Virus record (IMG/VR): IMGVR_UViG_3300010354_000754
Span: 1 to 22,222 of that record
DNA: 22,222 nucleotides
Source of the DNA: a virus
Strand: one strand, 5' to 3'
Notes under the pieces: generated by a model
Database searches by the model: none
The model's input: only the letters and a program-made list of their open reading frames with translations
Told to the model about the DNA's origin: nothing
Shown: piece after piece, positions 5,916 to 13,282 of the stretch
How positions within the stretch are numbered: position 1 is the first letter of the stretch
Layout: every line of letters starts with the position of its first letter
Translations under genes and position numbers: made by a program

Positions 5916-6674
5916 GTGCCACAGCTCCCCTTCGTTGTCGCGCCCAAGCGCGAGACGCGCCTCATTGAGGCTGAAGTCAACGGCGAAATCTGCTCCCTTG
6001 AGTTTCCAGTCTTCGGCGCCCTTCGCTCCGGGGAGCTCATCGACATCCGTGAGCACGAATACCAGGCCGACATCTACCGCGAATCGTCGCGCCTCGCTGA
6101 TGCCCTCGTTGCGGACGGCACCCCTGAAACCGAAGCGCAGCGCATCGCCATCCGCATCATCTCCACCCGCATGGGCGTGCCGGTGCCGCTTGATGACCCC
6201 GAGCAGCGCGCCATGCTCCGTCACGCCGATCTGGTGGCCAGCATTCAAGTCGCCCTCGCCGAGGCCTACGACCAGCTCACTCTTCGCACCGTCACCGCCC
6301 TCATCTCCCGCCGGCTGCCCGGCTGCGAAGACTGGACCGCAGCCGACAGCGAAACCCTCCCCGGCCCCTTGCAGGACGCCATCGCAGCCTTCGCCAACGC
6401 CGAGAAATCAGCCAAGACCCCCGACCGCTCACCTGAAGAGGTCGTGCAGGAGATGACCGAGACGCTGGGAAAGCTCGCGCCGCCGGATTCACCGGAACCG
6501 CCATCGACGCCGCCGGCACTCCCGCTGGGCTCCCCCAGCCCATCGACTGGCGAGCCCTCTACTGGCGATGCCGCCGCCTGTGGCCTCACGCCGCCGAATT
6601 CAACCCCGACCGATTCGCATCCCTCACCCTCCCCTACATCATCGAGGCGATCGAAGAAGGCGAACGCTGGCTGA
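5916..6674 (+). CDS. Tail assembly chaperone, short (G-like) form
   Basis: The zero-frame product has 252 residues, starting at GTG with MPQLPFVVAPKRETRLIEAEV. Its N-terminal half contains an acidic beta segment (NGEICSLEFPVFGALRSGELIDI) of the sort found at the start of siphovirus tail chaperones, followed by helices. From residue about 187 it becomes Pro/Ser/Thr-rich with no fold character, while the overlapping -1 frame becomes clearly coding. This matches the lambda G / G-T arrangement, in which most ribosomes make G and a minority shift to make the fusion. Its position between neck and tail tube genes is slightly unusual, since chaperones normally follow the tube gene. The start is supported by the leader element, without a Shine-Dalgarno sequence. 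Confidence 0.65.
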   Translation: MPQLPFVVAPKRETRLIEAEVNGEICSLEFPVFGALRSGELIDIREHEYQADIYRESSRLADALVADGTPETEAQRIAIRIISTRMGVPVPLDDPEQRAMLRHADLVASIQVALAEAYDQLTLRTVTALISRRLPGCEDWTAADSETLPGPLQDAIAAFANAEKSAKTPDRSPEEVVQEMTETLGKLAPPDSPEPPSTPPALPLGSPSPSTGEPSTGDAAACGLTPPNSTPTDSHPSPSPTSSRRSKKANAG

Positions 6675-7195
6675 AGGAACAGCTGCACCTCCACGAGCAG
6701 CCCATTGCCTTTCTCCATCAGCGGCTGGTGGCCGTCAACACCACCGACGCCAAGCTCATCCCGCCGCTGGATCAGCTCTACCTCTTCGGCGATACCCAGC
6801 CCGGCAGCCGCCCGCCGTCAGAGGCCGGTGCCGCCATGCTTGCGCTCATCAGCTCCAGCCTGTTTCCCACCTGGGCCCTCGCGTTCTACGAACCCCTGTC
6901 TCAGGCCGGCCAGGGCCACACCCCGCCACCGCTGCTGGCGCTCATCGCTGCCGATGCCATCCTCCTGGCGCCGCAGCAGGCGCCCGGCGGCTGGCGCGGG
7001 TTCCTCATCGCAGAGGGCACAACTCAGGGCCAGCTGCGGCCGTTTCATTGGCCTGGTGATCCAGCTCCAGCGTTCTGGCTTGCTGTGCCTCGCGCTTCTG
7101 CAGAAGCGGGAGCAGTGTGGGCGGAGGAAGCTGCATTTCTTGCCACTCAGCCATCTCCGCATACACCCGATTCACCCGGATCTCAGCTTCTGTGA
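5916..7195 (+). CDS. Tail assembly chaperone, -1 frameshift fusion (G-T-like)
   Basis: Predicted join of 5916-6473 with 6473-7195 by a -1 shift, giving about 426 residues. After the GGGAAAG site the new frame reads A-R-A-A-G-F-T-G-T-A-I-D and then PIDWRALYWRCRRLWPHA, EFNPDRFASLTLPYIIEAI and LHEQPIAFLHQRLVAVN. This is well-formed protein sequence with aromatic and charged patterning, but it has no good independent start or ribosome site before about 6728. G-T fusions bridge the tail tube and tape measure during tail assembly and leave the finished tail. The last 190 bases overlap the converging AP2-like gene on the other strand, so the C-terminus could be shadow sequence beyond the functional part. 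Confidence 0.6.
6467..6473 (+). promoter_or_regulatory. Programmed -1 ribosomal frameshift slippery site GGGAAAG
   Basis: The heptamer GGGAAAG is in the correct phase (G GGA AAG) relative to the GTG at 5916. It fits X-XXY-YYZ and is the same heptamer used by lambda G/T. Slipping back one base joins the reading frame that is strongly coding from 6473 to at least about 7000. Only a weak candidate stimulatory hairpin was noticed (CCGG-ATTCA-CCGG, just downstream). Confidence 0.7.
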
Positions 7196-7307
7196 TGCTC
7201 GCACAATACCCCAGGCTCCAGTAGCGGCCCTGCCACCACACCCGCGCCTGAAACGGTCGCTTCTTCATGTGCGGGCAGTGGCAGACGCCACGGGGGTAAC
7301 AGCTCAC
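7005..7307 (-). CDS. Small AP2-like domain protein
   Basis: A minus-strand protein of 100 residues from a GTG at 7307, or 87 from the ATG at 7268. Residues about 16-50 (RPFQARVWWQGRYWSLGYCASITEAE) show the AP2-like pattern: basic/aromatic strand, G-R, aromatic-S-L-G-Y, then an EA-rich helix. That pattern is known from phage integrases, HNH endonucleases and small DNA-binding proteins. The remainder is helical and Gln/Leu-rich, without an HNH motif. With the GTG start the N-terminus has three cysteines and a histidine (SCYPRGVCHCPH). The GTG is favoured by the leader element 38 nt upstream. It converges on, and overlaps, the end of the frameshifted chaperone by about 190 bp. A DNA-binding or regulatory role is inferred. 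Confidence 0.55.
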   Translation of the reverse strand: MSCYPRGVCHCPHMKKRPFQARVWWQGRYWSLGYCASITEAEIRVNRVYAEMAEWQEMQLPPPTLLPLLQKREAQQARTLELDHQANETAAAGPELCPLR

Positions 7308-7335
7308 AGGCGGGCGGAGAGCGCAGGCTGCCGCT

Positions 7336-7345
7336 AGGTTTCCGC
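7336..7345 (-). promoter_or_regulatory. GCGGAAACCT leader element upstream of AP2-like gene
   Basis: Minus-strand GCGGAAACCTAGCGG, 38 nt before the GTG at 7307. The CCTAGGCGG/CCTAGCGG extension resembles the copy at 395-404. Confidence 0.55.
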
Positions 7346-7415
7346 GCTCCCATTAAGCCGTGGCGGCGGCTTGAGCAGCGTTGGACCGCTGGAGGGGAAG
7401 CATTCATGCGCCCTT

Positions 7416-8255
7416 ATGTCTTCGGTCTATTCGCAGGCCTACGGCTACAACTTCTTCTTTCAGGTGCTCAAGAAAGGGTCGGTGAACCTTTCCGCCCTCC
7501 TGCCCAATGCCGGTCTGGGTGCCGGCAAATTCATCGACAACACCACGGTGCTGGCGAACACCTCCCTGGTGGTTCCCACTGGCACCGCCAGCACCTTCAA
7601 GCTGCTGGCCGGCGAAGGCAAGGTGGTCACCAAGGCCGCCATTGCCTCCAACGTTGCCACCCTGACCTTCGCCGCCGCCCCCGGCATCGCCAACGGCTCC
7701 ACCATCGCAGTGGCTGAGCTGCCAGCACCGTTTGAGGCGCTGAACGGCACCCGGGTGGTGACCGCCGTGACCACCTCGGCACCGTTCACCCTGTCCTTCG
7801 CACTCACCGCCGCGAACATCGCCGAGGCGACTGTCGCCAGCGGCCAGGTGGTCGGCACCTCCCTCCTGCTGGATGGCACCGACAACCCGGTTCGCCTGCT
7901 GGGCCTCACCAACTGCGCCCCGAGCGAGTCAGAGAACGAGGAGACCGTCACCACCTACGACGACGAGGCCAAGTCGTTCGATACCTCGATCGCCACTTCC
8001 AAATCGATGAGCTGGAGCCTGGAAGGCGTCACCAACCACAGCGACGCCGCCTACAAGCTCCTCCGAATCGCCGCCAAGGAGTCGGTGCGCGAGGGCCTGA
8101 TGGTCAAATACGCCCGGATTGGCCCCGTTGGCTTCAATGAAACCAGCTACGGCTACGGCCGCTTCACCGGTTTTGAGGAATCGCCTGCGGCTGGTGAGAT
8201 CGTGAAATACAGCACCACCCTTCGTGCTTACGGTCCCTACGAACTGGAATTCTGA
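7416..8255 (+). CDS. Major tail tube protein
   Basis: The protein has 279 residues from the ATG at 7416 (MSSVYSQAYGYNFFFQVLKK). The C-terminal half has the tail-tube look: TSIATSKSMSWSLEGVTNHSDAAYKLLRIAAKESVREGLMVKY, then GFEESPAAGEIVKYSTTLRAYGPYELEF, i.e. beta strands around one helix with a closing 'xxxYSxTLxxxGxxExE' strand. Residues about 30-145 are a Thr/Ala/Val-rich beta region that may be an inserted, surface-exposed domain. A GGAGG at 7391-7395 lies about 20 nt from this ATG, while an out-of-frame ATG at 7406 is closer. A TTG at 7371 would add 15 residues but is less likely. A terminator follows directly, consistent with the high expression expected of a tube protein. Confidence 0.75.
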   Translation: MSSVYSQAYGYNFFFQVLKKGSVNLSALLPNAGLGAGKFIDNTTVLANTSLVVPTGTASTFKLLAGEGKVVTKAAIASNVATLTFAAAPGIANGSTIAVAELPAPFEALNGTRVVTAVTTSAPFTLSFALTAANIAEATVASGQVVGTSLLLDGTDNPVRLLGLTNCAPSESENEETVTTYDDEAKSFDTSIATSKSMSWSLEGVTNHSDAAYKLLRIAAKESVREGLMVKYARIGPVGFNETSYGYGRFTGFEESPAAGEIVKYSTTLRAYGPYELEF

Positions 8256-8530
8256 GCTGGAGGAGATGGGGCCCCGGCTGCTTCGGCAGCTGGGGTTTTT
8301 TCTTGCCGTGGCAGCAGTGCTGCAGCCTGTTGCAGCGCAAATGCGCGATTGACGATCGCGTAATCGAGCACCTGATGGCTGATCTGCCGTAGCGCCTCCA
8401 GATCCCCAGGCCCCGCGCCATCAATCAGCGTGCGCCACTGGTTGAAGCGGAACTGTTCATGCAGCGGCAGTCCGTCCATTGGTGAGTGGCGTTTCGGGAG
8501 CTTGCCGGGCGCTTTGGAAACCTGAGCCAT
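8237..8530 (-). CDS. Small helical hypothetical protein, antisense to surrounding tail genes
   Basis: The minus-strand ATG at 8528-8530 opens 97 residues, MAQVSKAPGKLPKRHSPMDG..., with a helical core LHEQFRFNQWRTLI...LEALRQISHQVLDYAIVNRAFALQQAAALLP and an Ala/Pro-rich tail. An ATG at 8479 is an alternative start. It fills a 273-bp gap that has no plus-strand gene. Its first bases share CATG with the start of the plus-strand gene at 8529, so the two start codons overlap divergently. Its end overlaps the tube gene and the plus-strand terminator hairpin. The core is well balanced and reads like a real protein, but no family is recognised. It may be non-coding spacer. Confidence 0.4.
   Translation of the reverse strand: MAQVSKAPGKLPKRHSPMDGLPLHEQFRFNQWRTLIDGAGPGDLEALRQISHQVLDYAIVNRAFALQQAAALLPRQEKTPAAEAAGAPSPPAQNSSS
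8272..8301 (+). terminator. Intrinsic terminator after tail tube gene
   Basis: Stem CCCCGGCTGC (8272-8281) pairs with GCAGCTGGGG (8286-8295) through 10 pairs including one G-U, closed by a TTCG tetraloop and followed by six T (8296-8301). It lies 17 bp after the tube gene stop on the plus strand, where partial termination would separate tube expression from the downstream tape measure operon. Confidence 0.85.
8514..8523 (+). promoter_or_regulatory. TTGGAAACCT element at tail-terminator start
   Basis: Plus-strand TTGGAAACCTGAGCC lies only 15 nt before the ATG at 8529, unlike the 30-38 nt seen elsewhere, and is the last copy in the window. It matches the core and the CCTGAGC extension of the copies at 4518 and 1172. 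It may be a relic or act differently here. Confidence 0.4.
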
Positions 8531-8957
8531 GACCCTGCCCGCCACCGCTCAGGCGATCTACGACCGGCTGTTGGCTGATGCCACTATCGCCGCGGCGTTG
8601 GGCACCTACACCCTCGCCGATGGCACCAGCCGGCCAGCTATCGCCGTGCTCGCCGCCAACGAGAAGCTCCCCCCGGGCACGATCGCCGAGGGCATTGAGC
8701 TGGTGATCACCGCGGTGCCGGGCTTCGCCAACCGTGCGCTGCTCACCACCGAGAGCCTGCCCAACCCCACCTGGCGGGTCTACGTGATGGGCTGGCAGTC
8801 CGCCGCGCAGCTGCAGGTCGTCGCGCAGCGCGTGCTGGCCCTGCTGCCCGGCGCATCGGCCACGCCCGTCCCTGGTGACGCGCCCGGTGATGGCATCGGC
8901 GTGATCGATCAGCTGGCGATCACCTGGACCAATCCCACCGTGGTGGTGACCCCATGA
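8529..8957 (+). CDS. Tail terminator-like protein
   Basis: The protein has 142 residues: a first helix and short turn (AQAIYDRLLADATIAAALGTYTLADGTSRPAIAVLA), central strands (GIELVITAVPGF, TWRVYVMGWQ), a helix (AAQLQVVAQRVLALLPGA) and a last strand (GVIDQLAITWTN). This order and the R-V-Y-x-x-G-W strand followed by the 'xxVxxRVxxLL' helix match small tail-terminator/minor tail proteins (gpU-like fold). Such proteins cap the tail tube at its head-proximal end. Its stop overlaps the tape measure ATG (ATGA), indicating translational coupling. Confidence 0.6.
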   Translation: MTLPATAQAIYDRLLADATIAAALGTYTLADGTSRPAIAVLAANEKLPPGTIAEGIELVITAVPGFANRALLTTESLPNPTWRVYVMGWQSAAQLQVVAQRVLALLPGASATPVPGDAPGDGIGVIDQLAITWTNPTVVVTP

Positions 8958-11900
8958 GCGACTTTCAGGTTCAGGTCGGCGGCGATTTCTCCGAACTGCT
9001 CCGCGGGTTCCAGCAGCTGGAGGCCCGTGCGCAACAGTCCGGCAATGCCGTGGGCAAGGGCCTTGCCGATGGCATCCAGGGGTTCAGCAGCAAATCCATC
9101 GCCGCGCTCCAGTCCGAGCTCAGCCGCCTTGAGCAACGTCAGGTCAAGGTGGCGGTGGACTCCACCGCCTTTGAGAAGACCGGCAAGCGGATCACTGAAA
9201 TCAAGGCGCTCATTGCCGAGATTGAGCGCCGCCGGCTCACCGTTGGCGTTGACGACCGATCCATCACCGCGCTGCAGTCCAAGCTCGCGCAGTTGCAGTC
9301 CAAGCAGACACGGCTCGCGGTTGACTCGCGCGAATTTGCCGATGCGCAGAGTGAGATCAACGCGCTGGAGAAGGAGCTCAACGATGTCAGCCGCCGCAAG
9401 CTCCTGATCAACGCTGACCCGTCCAGCTTGATCGCCCTGCAGGCCAAACTCGGCGATCTGCAGGGCGAGCTGGGCCGCGTTGCAATCGGCAGCCAGCGAT
9501 TCCAAGAGCTCACCACCGCCATCCAGGCTGCCGAGCGCGAACTCTCAAGGGCCGGCGAATCCGCTGATCAGTTCCGCATCCTGGATGGCGTGGTGCAGGG
9601 CATCGCCTTCAGCCTCTCCAATTCGGTGGTGGACGGTGCTCAGCGGGCCCTTTCTGCGCTTGGCGGTGTCGTTGCTGAGTTTGGCCGGCTTGATACCGAG
9701 CTGCGCAAGGCGGCTGCCGCCAGCGGCGAGGCCGGCGCCTATGAATCCCTCGCCAGGTCCGTTGATCAGGTCGGCATCGAGGCGGCCGGCACCACCTTGG
9801 AAGTGGCGCAGCTCAACACCGAGCTGATCCGCGGCGGCCTCACCGTGGATCAGGCCAATGCCAGCCTCGCGGCGATCGTCCGCGGCGCAGAGGCCACCGG
9901 CACCAGTTTTGCCGCCTTCGGTTCGGTGGTGTCCGCCAGCCTCAAGTCCTTCGGCCTCGAAGCAAGGGACGCCCAGCGGGTGGTCGATGCCCTCGTGACC
10001 GGCGCCAACGCATCGGCCGCCAGCGCTGAGGGGCTTGGGCTGGCATTCAAATACGCCGCACCGGTGGCAAAGCTGCTCGGCGTTTCCATCGAAGACCTGG
10101 CGCTCGCCGCCGGCCTGCTCACCAACGCCGGCATCGATGCCTCCGAAGCTGGCGTCACCCTGCGAAATGGCTTTTCAAAGCTCGCCAGCGCTGCGCCCAA
10201 GGCTGGTGGGGCGATGCAAGACCTCACGGGTCAATCAGCGATGGCCGCCAAGGCGATGCGGTCGCTTGGGGTGGACATCTACAACACCGATGGAACCCTC
10301 AAGCCGATGGAGACCACCCTCCTTCAGCTGAAGGGGGCATTTGAGAAGCTCGACCCGGCATCGAAGATCCGGCTGGCGGCAAACCTCTTCGGCGGGGAAG
10401 ACGACGGCGCCAAGTGGCTGGCGTTGCTCAACCAGAGCGAGGCCGAAATTCGGCGCATGGCACAGACCATGGCCAACACCAAGGGTGCAGCCGATGTCGC
10501 ACGTGATGCGATGACGGGCTTTGAGCTCAAGCTCAAGCAGCTCGATGGCACAGTCGGCAGCCTTGCAATCACCTTCGGCTCAGTCGCAGCCGGCGCGCTG
10601 ATCCCGTTTGTCGATGCGGCAAACACCATCGTCGGCGCCATCACGGGCCTGCCCGGGCCGGTGAAAACCCTCGGCGCTGGCATGGTGCTGCTCACCGGCG
10701 CCACCGTTGCGGCGACTGCAGCGCAGATCGCCTTCACCCGGGCACTGCAGGCCGAGGCCGTGCAGGGCGCCATCAGCGCCGTTGGGGCCTTTGCCGGCGC
10801 GCTCCGCACCCAGTTGGCGGGGGCGCTGTCGGTGGCGGCCGTGGGATTCAGCACCCTGGCGACAGCGATCAAGGGATTCAGCGCACAATCGTTCTTCGCC
10901 TCGATCGCACAGCTCGCTGCTGCCATCCGAACGCAGCTGGCAGGCGCCGCCACGGTGGCGATCACAGCATTCAGCGCCCTTGCGCAATCCATCAAATCCG
11001 GCGCATTCGCCTCAGCACTTCAAAACCTGATCGGCCAGGTCGGATTGGTGACCGCTGGCATTGCTCGATTCGCCGCAACTGTCGGGCCCATTGCTCTGGT
11101 GGTCGGCATCGTTGCTAAGGCCATGGAAGGCGGCGCCGAGGCAGGGGAGCGATACAAGGCAGCCAACGACACGATCAGCGAAGCGCTCGTCAAGCTGCGT
11201 GATGAGCTGGGCAAGACCGACATCAAGCTCGCCGACAGCCGCAACGCAATCCAGAAGCTCTGGGATTCGTTTGGCGAAGGGGCTCGCGTCATCGGCGACA
11301 TTGACGCCACCAACAAGATCACGGAGTCGATCGCCAAGCTCAACCAGGAAGCCAGCGGCTACTTGGGCACGATCAAGCAGACCGGATCGCTCACTGATGA
11401 GCAGCGGTCGAAGTCCCTGGCCTTTGTCGCCGCACTCCAGAGCAGTAGCGGAGCTGTTCAGCAACTGGTCAAGGAATATGAGACCCTCGCCAGCAAGGCT
11501 GCACTGATCGGCGACGATCGCCAGGCGGAGGTCTACCGCGAAGCGGCAACGCTGCTCCAGCAGCAGGCCAATGCCGCCAACAACACCTCGGCGGCGCTGT
11601 CCAAGAAGGCACAGATCACAAACCAAGACATCGTGGCCACCGGCAAGGCCACCGAAGTGACCAAGGCACAGGCCGATGCCGAAAAGCAGCTGGCTGATGT
11701 CATCCGAACGCAACCCGTTCGCAACTTGGATGCGCAGTTGACCGCTGGGCAGTCGCTGCTTGGGCTGACGCAAGCGCTGTCAGAGCAAGAGCAATCGCGC
11801 TTCGCAGTAACAAAAGCTGGAATTGAGTATGAACTAAGCCAAGCAGAAAAACGCAAGGCATCAGAATCCACGATTCGGCGAATTAAAGACGAACTTAACA

Positions 11901-13279
11901 AGGTTGAGATTGCAGCTCTCCGCGCTCGCTACGGTTCACTTCAGCAAGAACAGGCATTGCAGCGTGAATTGCTCAAGCTCAGCCAAGAAAAAGCACGCCT
12001 AGAGTCAAACCTGGCCGTGCAAGAGCAGAACATTGCCGTGCTCAAAGCTGCCCAGCAGCTTCAGCAATCCATCAACGGCGGCAAGCAGGCTGAAATCAAC
12101 GCCGCACGCGCCAACCTTGACCTGCAGACCGCAATCCTCGGCACCCGCTACGAATCGGCAGGGCTGCTCAGCCGCACGCAGGAGCTCGAAAACCGTGTCC
12201 TTACAGCTCAGCAGGCAGCCGCGGAGAATACAGCCCGCGCAGCTCTGGCGCAGAAAGGAATTACGGCTGAGCTGCAGTCTTCGGCCGGCTATTCCACCCA
12301 GCTGGTGGGAACCACCGCGAGCATCGCCAGCAACGCTCAGGAATATGCAGCGGAAGCCCGCCGGGCTGCCGAACAGCAGGCCGGAATCGCTACCGCTGCG
12401 CAGCAGGCCAGCACGCAAACAGCTCAAGCTGCAGGCAATGCCAGGGCACTCGCAAGCAACACCACGGACGGTGTTCGCAAGACCACCGAGCTGGCCAATT
12501 CAGCAGGCCAAGCGAAGGGCAGCCTTGATGGCGCCAGCAAGGCTGCCGGAGGCGTTAAGGCTGAGCTGGGCGGCGCCACGGAGGCTGCAGCCAAGGCCGC
12601 CGCTGAAGCCGGAAAGGTCGGCGCCAGTGCCGCCGACAGCGCCAATCGGGCACGGCCGCTGGTGGAGGCTCTCGATAGCGCTGGCGCCAATGCCCAGGAG
12701 ATTGCTACCGCCCGGATGGCGGCCAACCTCAGCGCAGCGTCAGGATCGGCCGGCGGCCTCAGAAACGCCATGGCCGCGGCAGCAGGTGCCGCCCGCACCT
12801 TCTACGAGTGGCTGGCGAAAGCGTCAGGTCTCCCCGGCAGCCGCTGGACTGGTGGCCCGGTTGAAGCTGGCCAAACCGTGCGAATCAACGACGGCCCGGC
12901 CGGCCGGAGCCTGGGCCAGGAGTCGTTTCTTACCGCCGCGGGCAAACTCAGCCTGATCAACCGCCCTGCCAATTCGCTCTGGACGCCACCAACCAGCGGC
13001 GTGGTGATCCCTGCAGGCGTGACCGAGCAGCTGAAGGCTCGAGGTGCGTTTGATGCCAGCCGTGCGGCACGCGCTGCGGTTGCCAGTCGTTCCGCCAGCC
13101 CATTGGCAGGGGGGAGTGAAGGAGAGCTGGCTGCCAACCTTGCTCGGCAGGCCCTTGCGATCGGCAAGCTGCAGCAGAGCGTGGACCAGCTCGTGGAGAA
13201 AGACTGGAATGTGCAACTCCGCGTTCGCAGTGACGCCAACGGCCCCTCGTACCTGAACACCCTGAACAGGATGCTGTAG
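8954..13279 (+). CDS. Tape measure protein
   Basis: At 1441 residues this is the longest gene here and sets tail length. Residues about 48-205 are three ~55-residue repeats starting S-x-x-ALQ-x-x-L (positions 48, 103, 158). Residues about 215-500 match the tail tape measure core domain (PhageMin_Tail / TP901 type), with GTTLEVAQLNTELIRGGLTVDQANASLAAI and LGLAFKYAAPVAKLLGVSIEDLALAAGLLTNAGIDASEAGVTLRNGF. Residues about 555-725 are hydrophobic and contain an internal 41-residue duplication (ALRTQLAGA / AIRTQLAGA), as expected for a part that meets the host membrane. Residues about 770-1270 are long Ala/Gln/Lys-rich coiled coil. The C-terminus (about 1290-1441) is a distinct, more globular region. 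It starts by ATGA overlap with the tail terminator gene. Confidence 0.95.
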   Translation: MSDFQVQVGGDFSELLRGFQQLEARAQQSGNAVGKGLADGIQGFSSKSIAALQSELSRLEQRQVKVAVDSTAFEKTGKRITEIKALIAEIERRRLTVGVDDRSITALQSKLAQLQSKQTRLAVDSREFADAQSEINALEKELNDVSRRKLLINADPSSLIALQAKLGDLQGELGRVAIGSQRFQELTTAIQAAERELSRAGESADQFRILDGVVQGIAFSLSNSVVDGAQRALSALGGVVAEFGRLDTELRKAAAASGEAGAYESLARSVDQVGIEAAGTTLEVAQLNTELIRGGLTVDQANASLAAIVRGAEATGTSFAAFGSVVSASLKSFGLEARDAQRVVDALVTGANASAASAEGLGLAFKYAAPVAKLLGVSIEDLALAAGLLTNAGIDASEAGVTLRNGFSKLASAAPKAGGAMQDLTGQSAMAAKAMRSLGVDIYNTDGTLKPMETTLLQLKGAFEKLDPASKIRLAANLFGGEDDGAKWLALLNQSEAEIRRMAQTMANTKGAADVARDAMTGFELKLKQLDGTVGSLAITFGSVAAGALIPFVDAANTIVGAITGLPGPVKTLGAGMVLLTGATVAATAAQIAFTRALQAEAVQGAISAVGAFAGALRTQLAGALSVAAVGFSTLATAIKGFSAQSFFASIAQLAAAIRTQLAGAATVAITAFSALAQSIKSGAFASALQNLIGQVGLVTAGIARFAATVGPIALVVGIVAKAMEGGAEAGERYKAANDTISEALVKLRDELGKTDIKLADSRNAIQKLWDSFGEGARVIGDIDATNKITESIAKLNQEASGYLGTIKQTGSLTDEQRSKSLAFVAALQSSSGAVQQLVKEYETLASKAALIGDDRQAEVYREAATLLQQQANAANNTSAALSKKAQITNQDIVATGKATEVTKAQADAEKQLADVIRTQPVRNLDAQLTAGQSLLGLTQALSEQEQSRFAVTKAGIEYELSQAEKRKASESTIRRIKDELNKVEIAALRARYGSLQQEQALQRELLKLSQEKARLESNLAVQEQNIAVLKAAQQLQQSINGGKQAEINAARANLDLQTAILGTRYESAGLLSRTQELENRVLTAQQAAAENTARAALAQKGITAELQSSAGYSTQLVGTTASIASNAQEYAAEARRAAEQQAGIATAAQQASTQTAQAAGNARALASNTTDGVRKTTELANSAGQAKGSLDGASKAAGGVKAELGGATEAAAKAAAEAGKVGASAADSANRARPLVEALDSAGANAQEIATARMAANLSAASGSAGGLRNAMAAAAGAARTFYEWLAKASGLPGSRWTGGPVEAGQTVRINDGPAGRSLGQESFLTAAGKLSLINRPANSLWTPPTSGVVIPAGVTEQLKARGAFDASRAARAAVASRSASPLAGGSEGELAANLARQALAIGKLQQSVDQLVEKDWNVQLRVRSDANGPSYLNTLNRML

Positions 13280-13282
13280 GCC

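Noticed and set aside
7406-7717. ORF starting at ATG 7406, closer to the GGAGG before the tail tube gene
   Set aside because: Its product is out of frame with the tube protein and turns into Arg/Gln/His-rich shadow sequence, so the GGAGG more likely serves the ATG at 7416 despite the long spacing.
395-8523. CRISPR array or direct-repeat array made by the CCGGAAACCT copies
   Set aside because: Copies are hundreds to thousands of bases apart, on both strands and separated by genes; no regular spacer structure exists.
8237-8530. Possible NblA-like (phycobilisome degradation) protein on the minus strand
   Set aside because: The E-Q-F-x-F-N-x-W-R helix only loosely recalls the NblA pattern; length, flanking sequence and spacing do not match well enough to name it.
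10324-10995. Minus-strand 223-codon ORF inside the tape measure gene
   Set aside because: Antisense to a strongly supported tape measure coding region and made of Ala/Ser/Pro-rich shadow sequence with no leader.
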